Positions 53,114 through 63,517 of a DNA stretch of 64,000 nt are shown one piece after another. The stretch is from Sphingopyxis lindanitolerans (GTDB lineage Bacteria; Pseudomonadota; Alphaproteobacteria; Sphingomonadales; Sphingomonadaceae), in the NCBI RefSeq assembly GCF_002993885.1, contig NZ_CM009578.1, positions 1,181,251 to 1,245,250 on the forward strand, in the 5' to 3' direction. Numbering within the stretch: the first letter of the stretch is position 1; each line of letters starts with the position of its first letter. The position numbers and the translations under genes are program-made. Below the pieces are notes generated by a model. That model did not search any database. It was not told the DNA's origin and saw only the letters and a program-made list of their open reading frames with translations.

Positions 53114-53221
53114 CCGATTCCCCGAGCGGAGCCGAGGGGCCATGCCGAGCGAAGTCGAGGCTCGGACACATGAGTTCTCGCTCCGCTCGAACAAGCCCCT
53201 CGTCTTCGCTCGGGGAATCGG
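53114..53221. repeat. paired-arm repeat, CCCCGAGCGAAGACGAGGGG family (copy 2)
   Basis: Arms lie at 53114-53140 and 53195-53221 with two mismatches. The centre again has CCGAGCGAAGTCGAGG and TTCTCGCTCCGCTCGAAC, in the same orientation as the copy at 47594. It sits between phhA and the crp-like pseudogene. Confidence 0.9.
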
Positions 53222-53250
53222 AGGGGATTGCGCGCTTTTTCTCTGCCAGC

Positions 53251-53883
53251 CTATTCGCGCAGCCGGATCCGCCCATAGCCGGTTTCGATCAGCCCGCGCG
53301 CCGCCAGCTCGCGAAGCGCCGCGCCCAGCGTCACGCGCGACACGCCGAGCAGGTCGGCAAGCTGCTGCTGCGTCGCGCGCACGCTGGCCCCGTCGGGGCC
53401 GTCGGCCGCCATCATGCGCAGCAGCCGCAGCAGCCGGTCGGCGCTGCCCAGCCGCCGCTCGGCGTCGATGATGTCGAGCGCGCCGGCAAGCTGGCGGCCA
53501 AGGCTGCGCAACAGCAATTCGGCCCAGCCGATATCGGCGGCCATCAACCGGCGGAGCAGCGGGCGGTCGATCGCGACGAGCCGCGCCGCGCCGCTCGCGA
53601 GCGCGTCGACCTGGCGCGGCACGCCGGTGAAGAAGGCAAGCTCGCCGAACAAATCGCCCGGCCCCAGCACCGCAAAGGCGGTGAAGCCGCCGTCCTCGGC
53701 ATAGCGGCCGACGAGCACATGACCCTAGACCACCGCCCAGAAAGCGTCGCCGGGGTCGCCCTGCTGCTGCACGAACTGGCCGTCGGAAAAGCGCCGCGCC
53801 GGGGCCATCGCGACCAGCCGGTCGCGCTCGGCGGGCGACAGCCGCGTCCGCTCGACCAGCTCCAAATGATAAGATCTTTGCAT
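53251..53883 (-). pseudogene. Crp/Fnr-family regulator interrupted by an in-frame TAG
   Basis: From ATG 53881-53883 one frame encodes 52 residues (ending DPGDAFWAVV), meets TAG at 53725-53727, and continues in the same frame (GHVLVGRYAEDGGFTAFAVL) to a stop at 53251. The joined product would be 210 codons long. It has a cyclic-nucleotide-binding-type beta-roll (GPGDLFGELAFF) and a C-terminal winged HTH (QQQLADLLGVSRVTLGAALR). The amber codon falls in the beta-roll, so a full-length regulator is not made unless TAG is read through. Confidence 0.85.
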
Positions 53884-53921
53884 TTCTGCCGGTTCATGGG
53901 GCGGAGCCGCGCGAAAGACAA

Positions 53922-53955
53922 GGCGATCATGGCGTTTGCAAACGCCATGATCGCC
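53922..53955 (-). terminator. 34-bp perfect palindrome after the TonB receptor
   Basis: The sequence from GGCGATCATGGCG to CGCCATGATCGCC, with TTTGCAAA at its centre, is fully palindromic over 34 bases. It lies 20 bases past the receptor stop. On the minus strand it is followed by TTGTCTTTCG, so termination is plausible. A role as an operator site cannot be excluded. Confidence 0.65.
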
Positions 53956-53975
53956 TACTCTAATGCTATCGGACC

Positions 53976-55985
53976 TTAGAATCGCGCGCGCAGGCCTGCC
54001 GACACGGCGCGGCGTTCGACGGGATAATAGATCGCCGATGCGTCGGTCGCCGCGGTCACCGCGCTGATGTCGCCGATCGCTTTTTTGCCGGTGATGTTGC
54101 GGACATCGACGAAAGCGTCGATGCCGTCGGCGATGCGCGCGCCGCCGGTCACGCCGATCAACGCATAGCCGGGGGTGCGCCGCTGGTTGCCATAATCGGC
54201 GAACGGTCCCTGCGGCACCCATTCGAGGTTCGGCGCGATGTGCAGCGCATCGGTGCCGATGCGCGCCTCGGCGCGATAGACGTGGCGCGGCACGACCGGC
54301 AGGCGGTTGTCGCCGAACTGGCGGTCGCCCCGAAAGCGAAAGTCGCTGTAGATATAGGTCTGGCGCAGGCGCAGCCACGGCGCGAGGTCGAGGTCGAGCC
54401 CGGCCTCGACCCCCTGGTGCCGCGTGCGGTCGGCGTTGAAGGTCGCCGCGGGAACGCTGCTGTTCACCGTATATTGCAGCATCTCGCCCGTCAGCGTCGA
54501 TCGATAGAGCGCGAGATCCCAGTGCGCGATGCCGATTGCGCCGCGCGTTCCGACCTCCGCCGTCCACGCCCGTTGCGGCCGAATGTCGGCGACGAGCGCG
54601 CTGGTCGGCGGGACGCCGATCGTCTGAAAGACCTCGCCAAAGCCGGGGAACTCGGCCGAGCGGCTGTAGTTGGCGAAGATCTGGATATTTTCCGACGGCT
54701 CGTAAAGCAGCCCGAATTTGGGCGAGAAGGCGTCAAAGCCGATCCGTCCGTCGGTCGCCGGGGTCGCGCTGAAATTCACGCGCCGCTGGCGCCAGCCGTC
54801 GGCATAGACGCCGCCCGCGATCAACGAGAGCCGCGCCACCGGCCGCACCCGAAGCTCGCCATAGAGGCTCGCGGTCCGGGCTTGCTGATCGGCGTCGAAC
54901 GTCAGCGCGCCGCGCCGGCCCCCGGCGTTGACGAACTGCCGCGCGCGCATGTCGCCATGGCGGATTTCGCCGCCGAGCGTCACCTCGACCGGACCCGCCG
55001 CATAGTCGAGCCGCGCGAAGCCGCCGACGTCGGTCGATTTTTGGTCGATGAGCTGGAAGATCGGATGGACCAGCGATTTTGCGTTGACGAAGCCGCCGAC
55101 CTCCAGCTTCGCGGCACCGAGATCGACCACCGTCCGGTTCTGGAGCCGCAGCGAATCGATGTCACGCTGCTGGTCGCCCGTCACGCTTGCCGCATTCGCC
55201 ATCTTGGGCGTCGAAAGCGCCTGATCATAGGTGAGCGCGCCGGGAAGCTGCTGATCGATGCTGTTGAAACTGGCGTAGAAGCGCGTCGACACCCGGTCGC
55301 CGAGCGTCAGCCCGGCATTGGCGTGAAAGCGCAGACTGCGCCGCTTTGCATGATCGCGGTCGCCGTCCGACGTGTCGGCGCTGATCGCGCCCCACGCATC
55401 GACCGCATCGCCCGCGACGCCCGCCGACACCAGCCCGCGCGCCATCGCGAAGCTGCCGACATCGCCGCGCAGGTAAAGCCCCTGTGCCGTCCGGCCGGTC
55501 GGGGTCACGCCGTTGATCGCACCGCCGAGCGTGCCCGATCCGAAGCGCAGCGCGTTGGCGCCGCGATAGACCTCGAGATGATCGAAGAAGATCGGCTCCA
55601 GCTCCTGGAAATCGCCATTATCGTCTGCGAGGTTGATCGGCACCCCGTCCTGAAGCAGCGTCAGCCCGCGCATATGATAGCCGCGCGACAGCCCCGAGCC
55701 GCGGATCGAAATTCGCACCTCCTGCCCATAGCGCGGCTGGAGATAGACGCCGGGCGAGAAAGCGAGCGTGTCGCGCAGCGAGACGATGCTTTTGTCGGCA
55801 TAATCGCGATGGGAGACGACGTCGGCGCCGCCCGGGGTGCGCGCGGCGCGGTCCTCGGCGGCGTCGGTCGCGGCGGGTGCGGTGACGATGATGGTCGAAT
55901 CGGCCTCGTCGGCATGGGCAGGCGAAGCGGCAAGACAGAAGGCGAGCGCCAGCAAGGGCGCCGCGCGATGGGTAATATAGGTCAT
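53976..55985 (-). CDS. TonB-dependent outer-membrane receptor
   Basis: The 669-residue precursor has a signal peptide (ends SPAHA), a TonB-box-like STIIVTAPA and a plug with VYLQPRYGQEVRISIRGSG and GANALRFGSGTLGGAING. A barrel follows, ending in Phe. It is of FecA-like or metal-chelate receptor size. A DUF2946 protein is encoded just upstream in the same direction, a pairing common with metal (often copper) uptake genes. The start is at 55983-55985. Confidence 0.92.
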   Translation of the reverse strand: MTYITHRAAPLLALAFCLAASPAHADEADSTIIVTAPAATDAAEDRAARTPGGADVVSHRDYADKSIVSLRDTLAFSPGVYLQPRYGQEVRISIRGSGLSRGYHMRGLTLLQDGVPINLADDNGDFQELEPIFFDHLEVYRGANALRFGSGTLGGAINGVTPTGRTAQGLYLRGDVGSFAMARGLVSAGVAGDAVDAWGAISADTSDGDRDHAKRRSLRFHANAGLTLGDRVSTRFYASFNSIDQQLPGALTYDQALSTPKMANAASVTGDQQRDIDSLRLQNRTVVDLGAAKLEVGGFVNAKSLVHPIFQLIDQKSTDVGGFARLDYAAGPVEVTLGGEIRHGDMRARQFVNAGGRRGALTFDADQQARTASLYGELRVRPVARLSLIAGGVYADGWRQRRVNFSATPATDGRIGFDAFSPKFGLLYEPSENIQIFANYSRSAEFPGFGEVFQTIGVPPTSALVADIRPQRAWTAEVGTRGAIGIAHWDLALYRSTLTGEMLQYTVNSSVPAATFNADRTRHQGVEAGLDLDLAPWLRLRQTYIYSDFRFRGDRQFGDNRLPVVPRHVYRAEARIGTDALHIAPNLEWVPQGPFADYGNQRRTPGYALIGVTGGARIADGIDAFVDVRNITGKKAIGDISAVTAATDASAIYYPVERRAVSAGLRARF

Positions 55986-56056
55986 TGGAAAATCTTCCCC
56001 GAAAAAGCAGGCATGGGGCCGCACCGCGTCCATCGCGGGTGGCAGGTCAGGCTGAA

Positions 56057-56446
56057 TCAGGCGAAGGAAGGAGGTCCGGTGCTCGGCGGCAGCGGCGAGG
56101 CGATGCCCGGCGCGAAGCCGAGCGAAGGAAGGGCGACCGGCGCGGGTTCGGCGGCGGCGAGCATGGCGGGAAGCACCGGAGCGGCGGGCGTGACCGGCGC
56201 GACGGCGAGCGCGCCCCACGGGCAATGCTGCTGGCCTTCATCGGCCTGATGATCGCCGCTCTTCTCGATCTTTATGTTCATCGTCCCGCCGGGGTTGGCG
56301 GGGTCCGAACAGACGCGCACGCTGATCGTGCCGCCGGCGCCGTCGATCATCCAGCCCGGCGCGACGAACGCCCGCGCGGCGAGCGCGAGCAGCAGCGGCA
56401 AAAGCAGCAGGATGCCGGGACGGCGAAAGGCGGCGAGAATGCCCAC
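56057..56446 (-). CDS. DUF2946-type small exported protein
   Basis: The 129-residue product starts at GTG 56444-56446. It has an N-terminal hydrophobic leader (GILLLLPLLLALAARAFVAP) and the DUF2946 features: VRVCSD, then HxxDEGQQHCPWGA with a His/Cys pair. The C-terminus is Ala/Pro-rich. Such proteins are found beside TonB receptors and copper genes. It precedes the receptor at 55985 by 71 bases. Confidence 0.7.
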   Translation of the reverse strand: MGILAAFRRPGILLLLPLLLALAARAFVAPGWMIDGAGGTISVRVCSDPANPGGTMNIKIEKSGDHQADEGQQHCPWGALAVAPVTPAAPVLPAMLAAAEPAPVALPSLGFAPGIASPLPPSTGPPSFA

Positions 56447-56519
56447 GGCGGCCGCCTTATGCCGCGCCGATTGCGGTAGCAAGCGGACAGATTGCCCACC
56501 CCTCCGTCCTTGCGAGCCG

Positions 56520-57689
56520 CTATTCCGCCGCCGCTTCGTCGGTCTTCTTGCCGGTGCGCGTCCACGGATAGAGGAACTGGCCCCAATAGGCTTTCGGCAC
56601 ATCCTCGGGGATGCCGTAATTTTCGGGCCAGCGGTCCTTCGGCAAGTGAAAGGTGCCGAACAATTTGTCGATCCACGGAAAGTGAATCGCGAAATTGACG
56701 TCGAACGCCTCGCGCTCGAGCCCATGATGCCAGTGATGAAAGCGCGGGGTCGCGACCCAATGGCCGAGCCGGTTGAAGCTGCCGCCGACATTGGCGTGGA
56801 GCAGCGACGACCAGACATAGACGAAGCCGATATAGGCCTGCATCACCGACGGGCTGAACCCGAGTGTGAACAGCGGCAGCGAGGTGATCGCGCGCAAGAG
56901 AATGATTTCGATGAAATGCATCCGCGACCCCGCGAGCCAGTCCATCGACCTGGCGCTGTGGTGGACCGCGTGAAAGCCCCAGAGGAAGGGGTAGCGGTGG
57001 AAGCTGCGGTGGAACCAATATTGCACCAGATCCGACGCGACGAGCACGATCAGGAACTGCACGATCCACGGCAGCGCGGCGACCGCGGCGCGGAAGGCGT
57101 CCCAATTATTCGTATGCTCGTTGACGAACTGCTGTGGCGCGAGCGCGAGAAAGCCCAGCACCTGCACGAACATCGTGCTGACGAGATAATAGAAAAGATC
57201 CTCGCGCCATTCGGTGCGGAACAATCGCTGCGCGCGGCGACGCGGGAAAGCGCGTTCGAGCGGCGCGAACATGAAGCCGGTCACGAGCAGGTTCACGACG
57301 AAGAAATCGAGCCCGAAAAAGACACCCCAATCATGGGTTTCCTGCGGCTGGACGCTCGCCCCGCCGAGGAGCGCGGCGGCGAGCCCGATCATCAGCGCGG
57401 TCAGCCCGAGTATCTTGCGCGGACGAAGCAGCAGGCTGAGCAGCGACAGGCCATAGCTGACGAGCAGGACCGCGTGGACGGCGCCGCGAAACCCGCCCCA
57501 ATGCTTGATGATGTCGAGTTCGGGGGTCGCGAACCAATCGGGAAAGCGCAGCGCGATCACCATGAAGAAACCCGCGATCGCGAACAGCAGACCGAAAAAG
57601 CCCGACAGCCAGCCGCTGCCGAACCGCCGCACCTCGGTATGCGATTCGAGATCGCGCATCAGATTTTGCAGATAATCGCGTTTAGCCAT
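56520..57689 (-). CDS. sterol desaturase/fatty-acid hydroxylase-family membrane protein
   Basis: The 389-residue membrane enzyme has several N-terminal hydrophobic helices and the di-iron His boxes HRSFH, HAVHH and HHWHH. This superfamily hydroxylates or desaturates lipids. The N-terminal extension before the catalytic domain is longer than in simple family members. The substrate is unknown. It is transcribed toward the DUF2946-receptor pair, 73 bases away. Confidence 0.88.
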   Translation of the reverse strand: MAKRDYLQNLMRDLESHTEVRRFGSGWLSGFFGLLFAIAGFFMVIALRFPDWFATPELDIIKHWGGFRGAVHAVLLVSYGLSLLSLLLRPRKILGLTALMIGLAAALLGGASVQPQETHDWGVFFGLDFFVVNLLVTGFMFAPLERAFPRRRAQRLFRTEWREDLFYYLVSTMFVQVLGFLALAPQQFVNEHTNNWDAFRAAVAALPWIVQFLIVLVASDLVQYWFHRSFHRYPFLWGFHAVHHSARSMDWLAGSRMHFIEIILLRAITSLPLFTLGFSPSVMQAYIGFVYVWSSLLHANVGGSFNRLGHWVATPRFHHWHHGLEREAFDVNFAIHFPWIDKLFGTFHLPKDRWPENYGIPEDVPKAYWGQFLYPWTRTGKKTDEAAAE

Positions 57690-57774
57690 GGTCTTCCCTC
57701 ACCGCATTTCGGGTGCGCCGTCTGTGACGCCGCGCACGGCCCGATCCCAAATGATCCTCCCCGAACGGCGAGGA

Positions 57775-60009
<2,235 letters not shown>

Positions 60010-60696
60010 TCAAATCGCGGCGATCGCCAGCACCTGCACCTCGCGCCGGATGTGGAAGCCGAGCGATTCGTAGAGCGCGATCGCCCCCGCATTGTCGGCA
60101 TAGCTGTGGAGGAAGGGCGTTTCGCCGTGTGCCGCCATCGCGCGCATGACATGGCCGATCAGCGCGCGCGCCAGCCCGCGCCCGCGGCAATCTTCCCACG
60201 TGGCGACGCCGCTCAGTTCGGCCATGCCAGGCATCAGCATGCGCTGCCCCGCCATCGCGAGCAGGCGGCCGTCCTCGCGCACCCCAAAGAACGGACCATA
60301 ACGATGGGTTTTCGGCCCCCACGGGCCGGGCCGGGCATGGTTGGCCAGTGCCGCCATATCGGCGGCGTCGGCATCGCCGAGCGCGACGATCGCGGGTTCG
60401 CCCGGCCGTGCCTCAGGCGGCGGCCCTTCGGCGACCATCTGCGCGAGCACCGCCCGCTTCACTTCGCGCGCGCCCGGCGGCACCGGCCAGGCCTCGCCCT
60501 CGACGATCCATAATTCGCCCTCCGCCGGAACCAGCGCCGCGAGCCCCGCCTGCGCCGCGGCGCTCCGGTCGGCGGCGGCGGCGAACGGCCCATAGCCGCG
60601 ATCGATCCGTACCGCCTGCCTGTCGCCCTCGGCCAGATGCGCCTGCCGTCCGGTGAGCATCGACCAGACGGGACGATCGAGGGGGTGTCCGATCAA
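60010..60696 (-). CDS. GNAT-family N-acetyltransferase
   Basis: The 228-residue product has the acetyl-CoA loop WEDCRGRGLARALIGHV and the C-terminal YADNAGAIALYESLGF. The N-terminal half reads HPLDRPVWSMLTGRQAHLA, a pattern of one GNAT subfamily. TTG at 60694-60696 is chosen because that N-terminal stretch looks conserved; ATG 60658-60660 would drop it. The acceptor is unknown. Confidence 0.85.
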   Translation of the reverse strand: MIGHPLDRPVWSMLTGRQAHLAEGDRQAVRIDRGYGPFAAAADRSAAAQAGLAALVPAEGELWIVEGEAWPVPPGAREVKRAVLAQMVAEGPPPEARPGEPAIVALGDADAADMAALANHARPGPWGPKTHRYGPFFGVREDGRLLAMAGQRMLMPGMAELSGVATWEDCRGRGLARALIGHVMRAMAAHGETPFLHSYADNAGAIALYESLGFHIRREVQVLAIAAI

Positions 60697-60698
60697 GG

Positions 60699-60814
60699 CC
60701 CCTCCCCTTCAGGGCAGGGGTTGGGGGTGGTGGACGCCGGTGCGGAACACCACCCCGCTGCGACTAAGGCGCAAGCGCCTAAGTCTCGCTGCCCCTCCTC
60801 TGAAGAGGAAGGGG
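60699..60814. repeat. run of four hairpins between recN and the GNAT gene
   Basis: Consecutive stems lie at 60699-60720 (CCCCT-type, one mismatch), 60724-60756 (GGGGTGGTG with CACCACCCC), 60767-60780 (AGGCGC AA GCGCCT) and 60792-60814 (CCCCTCCTCT with AGAGGAAGGGG). The last may terminate recN. The compact series looks like a structured repeat unit rather than chance. Confidence 0.7.
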
Positions 60815-60832
60815 TTTCATCCGCAACCGTTT

Positions 60833-62500
60833 TCACACCACCTCCAGCAATCGTTCCGCCTGCGCCCTGGCCTCCTCGGTTACTTCGGCACCCGAGAGCA
60901 TGCGTGCGATTTCCTCGCGGCGGCCGGGGGGGTCGAGAGCGCGGACGCCGGTGCGGGTGACGATTCCTTCGCTCGATTTGGCGATGACGAAGTGCGACGC
61001 ACCCTTGGCCGCGACCTGCGGCGAGTGGGTGACCGCGAGGAGTTGCTTGCCCGCGCCCGCGAGCCTTGCGAGCCGCTCGCCGATCGCCGAGGCGACCGCG
61101 CCGCCGACGCCGCGATCGATCTCGTCGAAGATGATCGTTTCGGCCCCGCCCTCTTCGGCCAACGCGACCTTGAGCGCGAGGATGAAGCGCGACAATTCGC
61201 CGCCGCTCGCGATCTTCGCCAGCGGCGCGAAGGGCGCGCCGGGGTTGGTGGCGATCAGATATTCGACGCGGTCCATCCCCTCGGCGCCCCAGCGCTCGGC
61301 GGGAAGGCGTTCGACGAGCGTCTGGAAGCGCGCCGCGTCGAGCCTCAGCGGCGCCAGTTCGCCCGCCACCGCCGCGTCGAGCCGCGCCGCGGCCTTGCGG
61401 CGCTGGTCGGATAGCGCCGTCGCGGCATGGGTGTAGGCGGCCGCCGTCTCCGCAACCGCCGCTTCGAGCTTTGCCAGCCCCGCGCTGCCGCCCTCGATCG
61501 CGTCGAGCCGCGCGGCAAGGTCACCGGTCAGTTCGGCGAGCGCGTCGGGCTGAACCCCGTGCTTGCGCGCCATCGCGCGCAGTTCGAACAGCCGCGTCTC
61601 GGCCGCCTCCAGCCGGTCGGGATCATATTCGAGCGCGCGCGCCGCCTCGTGCAATTTCGTCTCGGCCTCGTCGGCGTCGATGATCGCGCGATCGAGGCTC
61701 GCCAGCGCCTCGGCGAGCAAGGCATGGTCGCCCGCGAGCCGGTCGAGCCGCCGCGCCGCACCGCGCAGCCGCGCCGGGCCGCCGTCGCTACCCTCGAACG
61801 CTTCGAGGATCGTGCCGAGATCGCCGGCGATCCTCTCCCCCTTCTGCATCGTCGCGCGCGCCTCGGCGAGTTCGGCGTCCTCGCCCGGCCGCGGATCGAG
61901 CACGCGAAGTTCGGCGACGCAATGTTCGAGCCATTCGCGGTCGCGCTCCGCCTCCGAAATCGCCGCCTTCGCCGCTTCCAATCTCGCCTCGGCGCCGCGC
62001 CACGCGCCGTGGGCGGCCGCAACCGCCGCGGTGTCGGCGCGCGCATAGGCGTCGAGCAGCGCGCGATGCCCGGCGGGCACGAGCAGGCCGCGATCGTCGT
62101 GCTGGCCGTGGATTTCGACCAGATATCCGCCAACCTCGCGCAGCAGCGCCGCCGAGCAGGGTTGGTCGTTCAGGAAGGCGCGGCTGCCGCCGTCGGTTTT
62201 GAGCGCGCGGCGGATCAGCAGCGGTTCGCCTGCCTCCAGCGCGATCTCATTGTCGGCGAGCAGCGCGGCGAGCGAGGTGCCGGGTGCGGGCGGGGTGAAG
62301 CTGGCGGTCACCTGCGCCTTGTCGGCGCCTTGCCGCACCAGCGCGCTGTCGGCGCGCATCCCGAGCGCCAGCCCCAGCGCGTCGAGCAGGATCGACTTGC
62401 CCGCCCCCGTCTCTCCGGTCAGCACGCCCAGCCCGGCCTCGAAATCAAGGTCGAGCCGTTCGATCAGAACGATATTGGCGATGGACAGCGCCGTCAGCAT
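60833..62500 (-). CDS. recN: DNA repair ATPase RecN
   Basis: The 555-residue SMC-like protein acts in recombinational repair. Walker A is GETGAGKS near residue 30, the signature is SGGELSR and Walker B is IIFDEID, with a long coiled-coil-prone, Ala/Glu/Arg-rich middle. The ASGGELSRFILALK order is typical. It is followed by a hairpin series. Confidence 0.96.
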   Translation of the reverse strand: MLTALSIANIVLIERLDLDFEAGLGVLTGETGAGKSILLDALGLALGMRADSALVRQGADKAQVTASFTPPAPGTSLAALLADNEIALEAGEPLLIRRALKTDGGSRAFLNDQPCSAALLREVGGYLVEIHGQHDDRGLLVPAGHRALLDAYARADTAAVAAAHGAWRGAEARLEAAKAAISEAERDREWLEHCVAELRVLDPRPGEDAELAEARATMQKGERIAGDLGTILEAFEGSDGGPARLRGAARRLDRLAGDHALLAEALASLDRAIIDADEAETKLHEAARALEYDPDRLEAAETRLFELRAMARKHGVQPDALAELTGDLAARLDAIEGGSAGLAKLEAAVAETAAAYTHAATALSDQRRKAAARLDAAVAGELAPLRLDAARFQTLVERLPAERWGAEGMDRVEYLIATNPGAPFAPLAKIASGGELSRFILALKVALAEEGGAETIIFDEIDRGVGGAVASAIGERLARLAGAGKQLLAVTHSPQVAAKGASHFVIAKSSEGIVTRTGVRALDPPGRREEIARMLSGAEVTEEARAQAERLLEVV

Positions 62501-62550
62501 GGGCCGCTCTTAACCCAGAACAAAATGCGAATCTATTCGGGAATATGCGT

Positions 62551-62626
62551 CGTCCCCCGCGAAAGCAGAGGCCGCTATCGGCCTTGCGCCATACTGCCAG
62601 CGGCCCCCGTCTGCGCGGGGGCGACG
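62551..62626. repeat. paired-arm repeat, CGTCGCCCC...GGGGCGACG family (copy 2)
   Basis: Imperfect arms begin CGTCCCCCGCGAAAGCAG at 62551 and end GTCTGCGCGGGGGCGACG at 62626. The element fills the 137-base gap between recN and bamD. It is shorter and more diverged than the copy at 39041. Confidence 0.75.
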
Positions 62627-62637
62627 CTTTGTCCGAA

Positions 62638-63432
62638 TCAGGCGCTCGGCGCGTTCTTCTGCATCAGCTTGAAGGCGCGCTCGTACCATTTGCTGCCCGG
62701 ATAGTTGGCGCCCAGCACCGCGGCCGATTTCTTTGCCTCTTCGGGAATGCCGAGCGCGAGGTAGCATTCGGTCAGGCGATAGAGCGCCTCGGGCGTGTGG
62801 CTCGTCGTCTGGAATTTCTGGGTCACTTCGCGAAAGCGGATCGAGGCGGCGAGCCAGTTCGAGCTACGCTCATAGAAACGGCCGATCTCCATCTCCTTGC
62901 CCGCGAGATGGTCCTGCACCAGGTCGATCTTCAAGCGCGCATCGGCGGCATAGCGGCTGTCGGGATAGCGGCGGATCACTTCGCCCAGCGCATTCTGCGC
63001 CTGCTGCGTGATCTTCTGGTCGCGGGTGACGTCGCTGATCTGCTCATAATAGGAAAGAGCGATCAGATAATAGGCATAGGGCGCGTCCTTGTTGCCCGGA
63101 TGGATCGAGAGAAAGCGCTGCGCCGCCTCGATCGCGGGGGTATATTCGCGGTCCATATAATAGGAAAAGCTGCTCATGAGCTGCGCCCGGCGCGCCCAGG
63201 GCGAATAGGGATGCTGGCGCTCGACCTCGTCGAACAGCGCCGCGGCGAGCTTGTACTGCTTGCGGTCGAGCCGGTCCTGCGCCGCGCGATAGAGCGTGTT
63301 CACGTCGCGCGCGACGTAGCGCGTGTCCTTCTTGACGCCCGAACCCCCGGCACAGGCCGCCAGCATCGGCGAAATCACGAGAGCGGCGGCGAGCAGGCGC
63401 GCGGCGGCACGAGGGGAGATGCGCTGAGTCAT
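62638..63432 (-). CDS. bamD: outer-membrane protein assembly factor BamD
   Basis: The 264-residue lipoprotein has a lipobox (MLAAC, Cys27) and TPR-like repeats such as RLDRKQYKLAAALFDEVERQ and EYTPAIEAAQRFLSIHPGN. The end of the TPR region has FREVTQKFQTTSHTPEALYR. It serves the BAM complex in outer-membrane biogenesis. The recN-bamD order is commonly seen in alphaproteobacteria. Confidence 0.95.
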   Translation of the reverse strand: MTQRISPRAAARLLAAALVISPMLAACAGGSGVKKDTRYVARDVNTLYRAAQDRLDRKQYKLAAALFDEVERQHPYSPWARRAQLMSSFSYYMDREYTPAIEAAQRFLSIHPGNKDAPYAYYLIALSYYEQISDVTRDQKITQQAQNALGEVIRRYPDSRYAADARLKIDLVQDHLAGKEMEIGRFYERSSNWLAASIRFREVTQKFQTTSHTPEALYRLTECYLALGIPEEAKKSAAVLGANYPGSKWYERAFKLMQKNAPSA

Positions 63433-63517
63433 GCGCGCGGTATAGCCACAGCGCGGATGAACGCAAAATAAATGATCATGCGTTTCGTCGCCTTCGCGCG
63501 GGCGGGGGCGATGCCGA

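Noticed and set aside
47429..53221. CRISPR array as an explanation of the repeated elements
   Set aside because: The copies are few, far apart, internally palindromic and not separated by uniform spacers; no cas genes are present.
54240..56249. A 669-residue plus-strand frame opposite the second TonB receptor
   Set aside because: No recognisable motif or ribosome binding site; the receptor plug and signal peptide on the minus strand explain the DNA.
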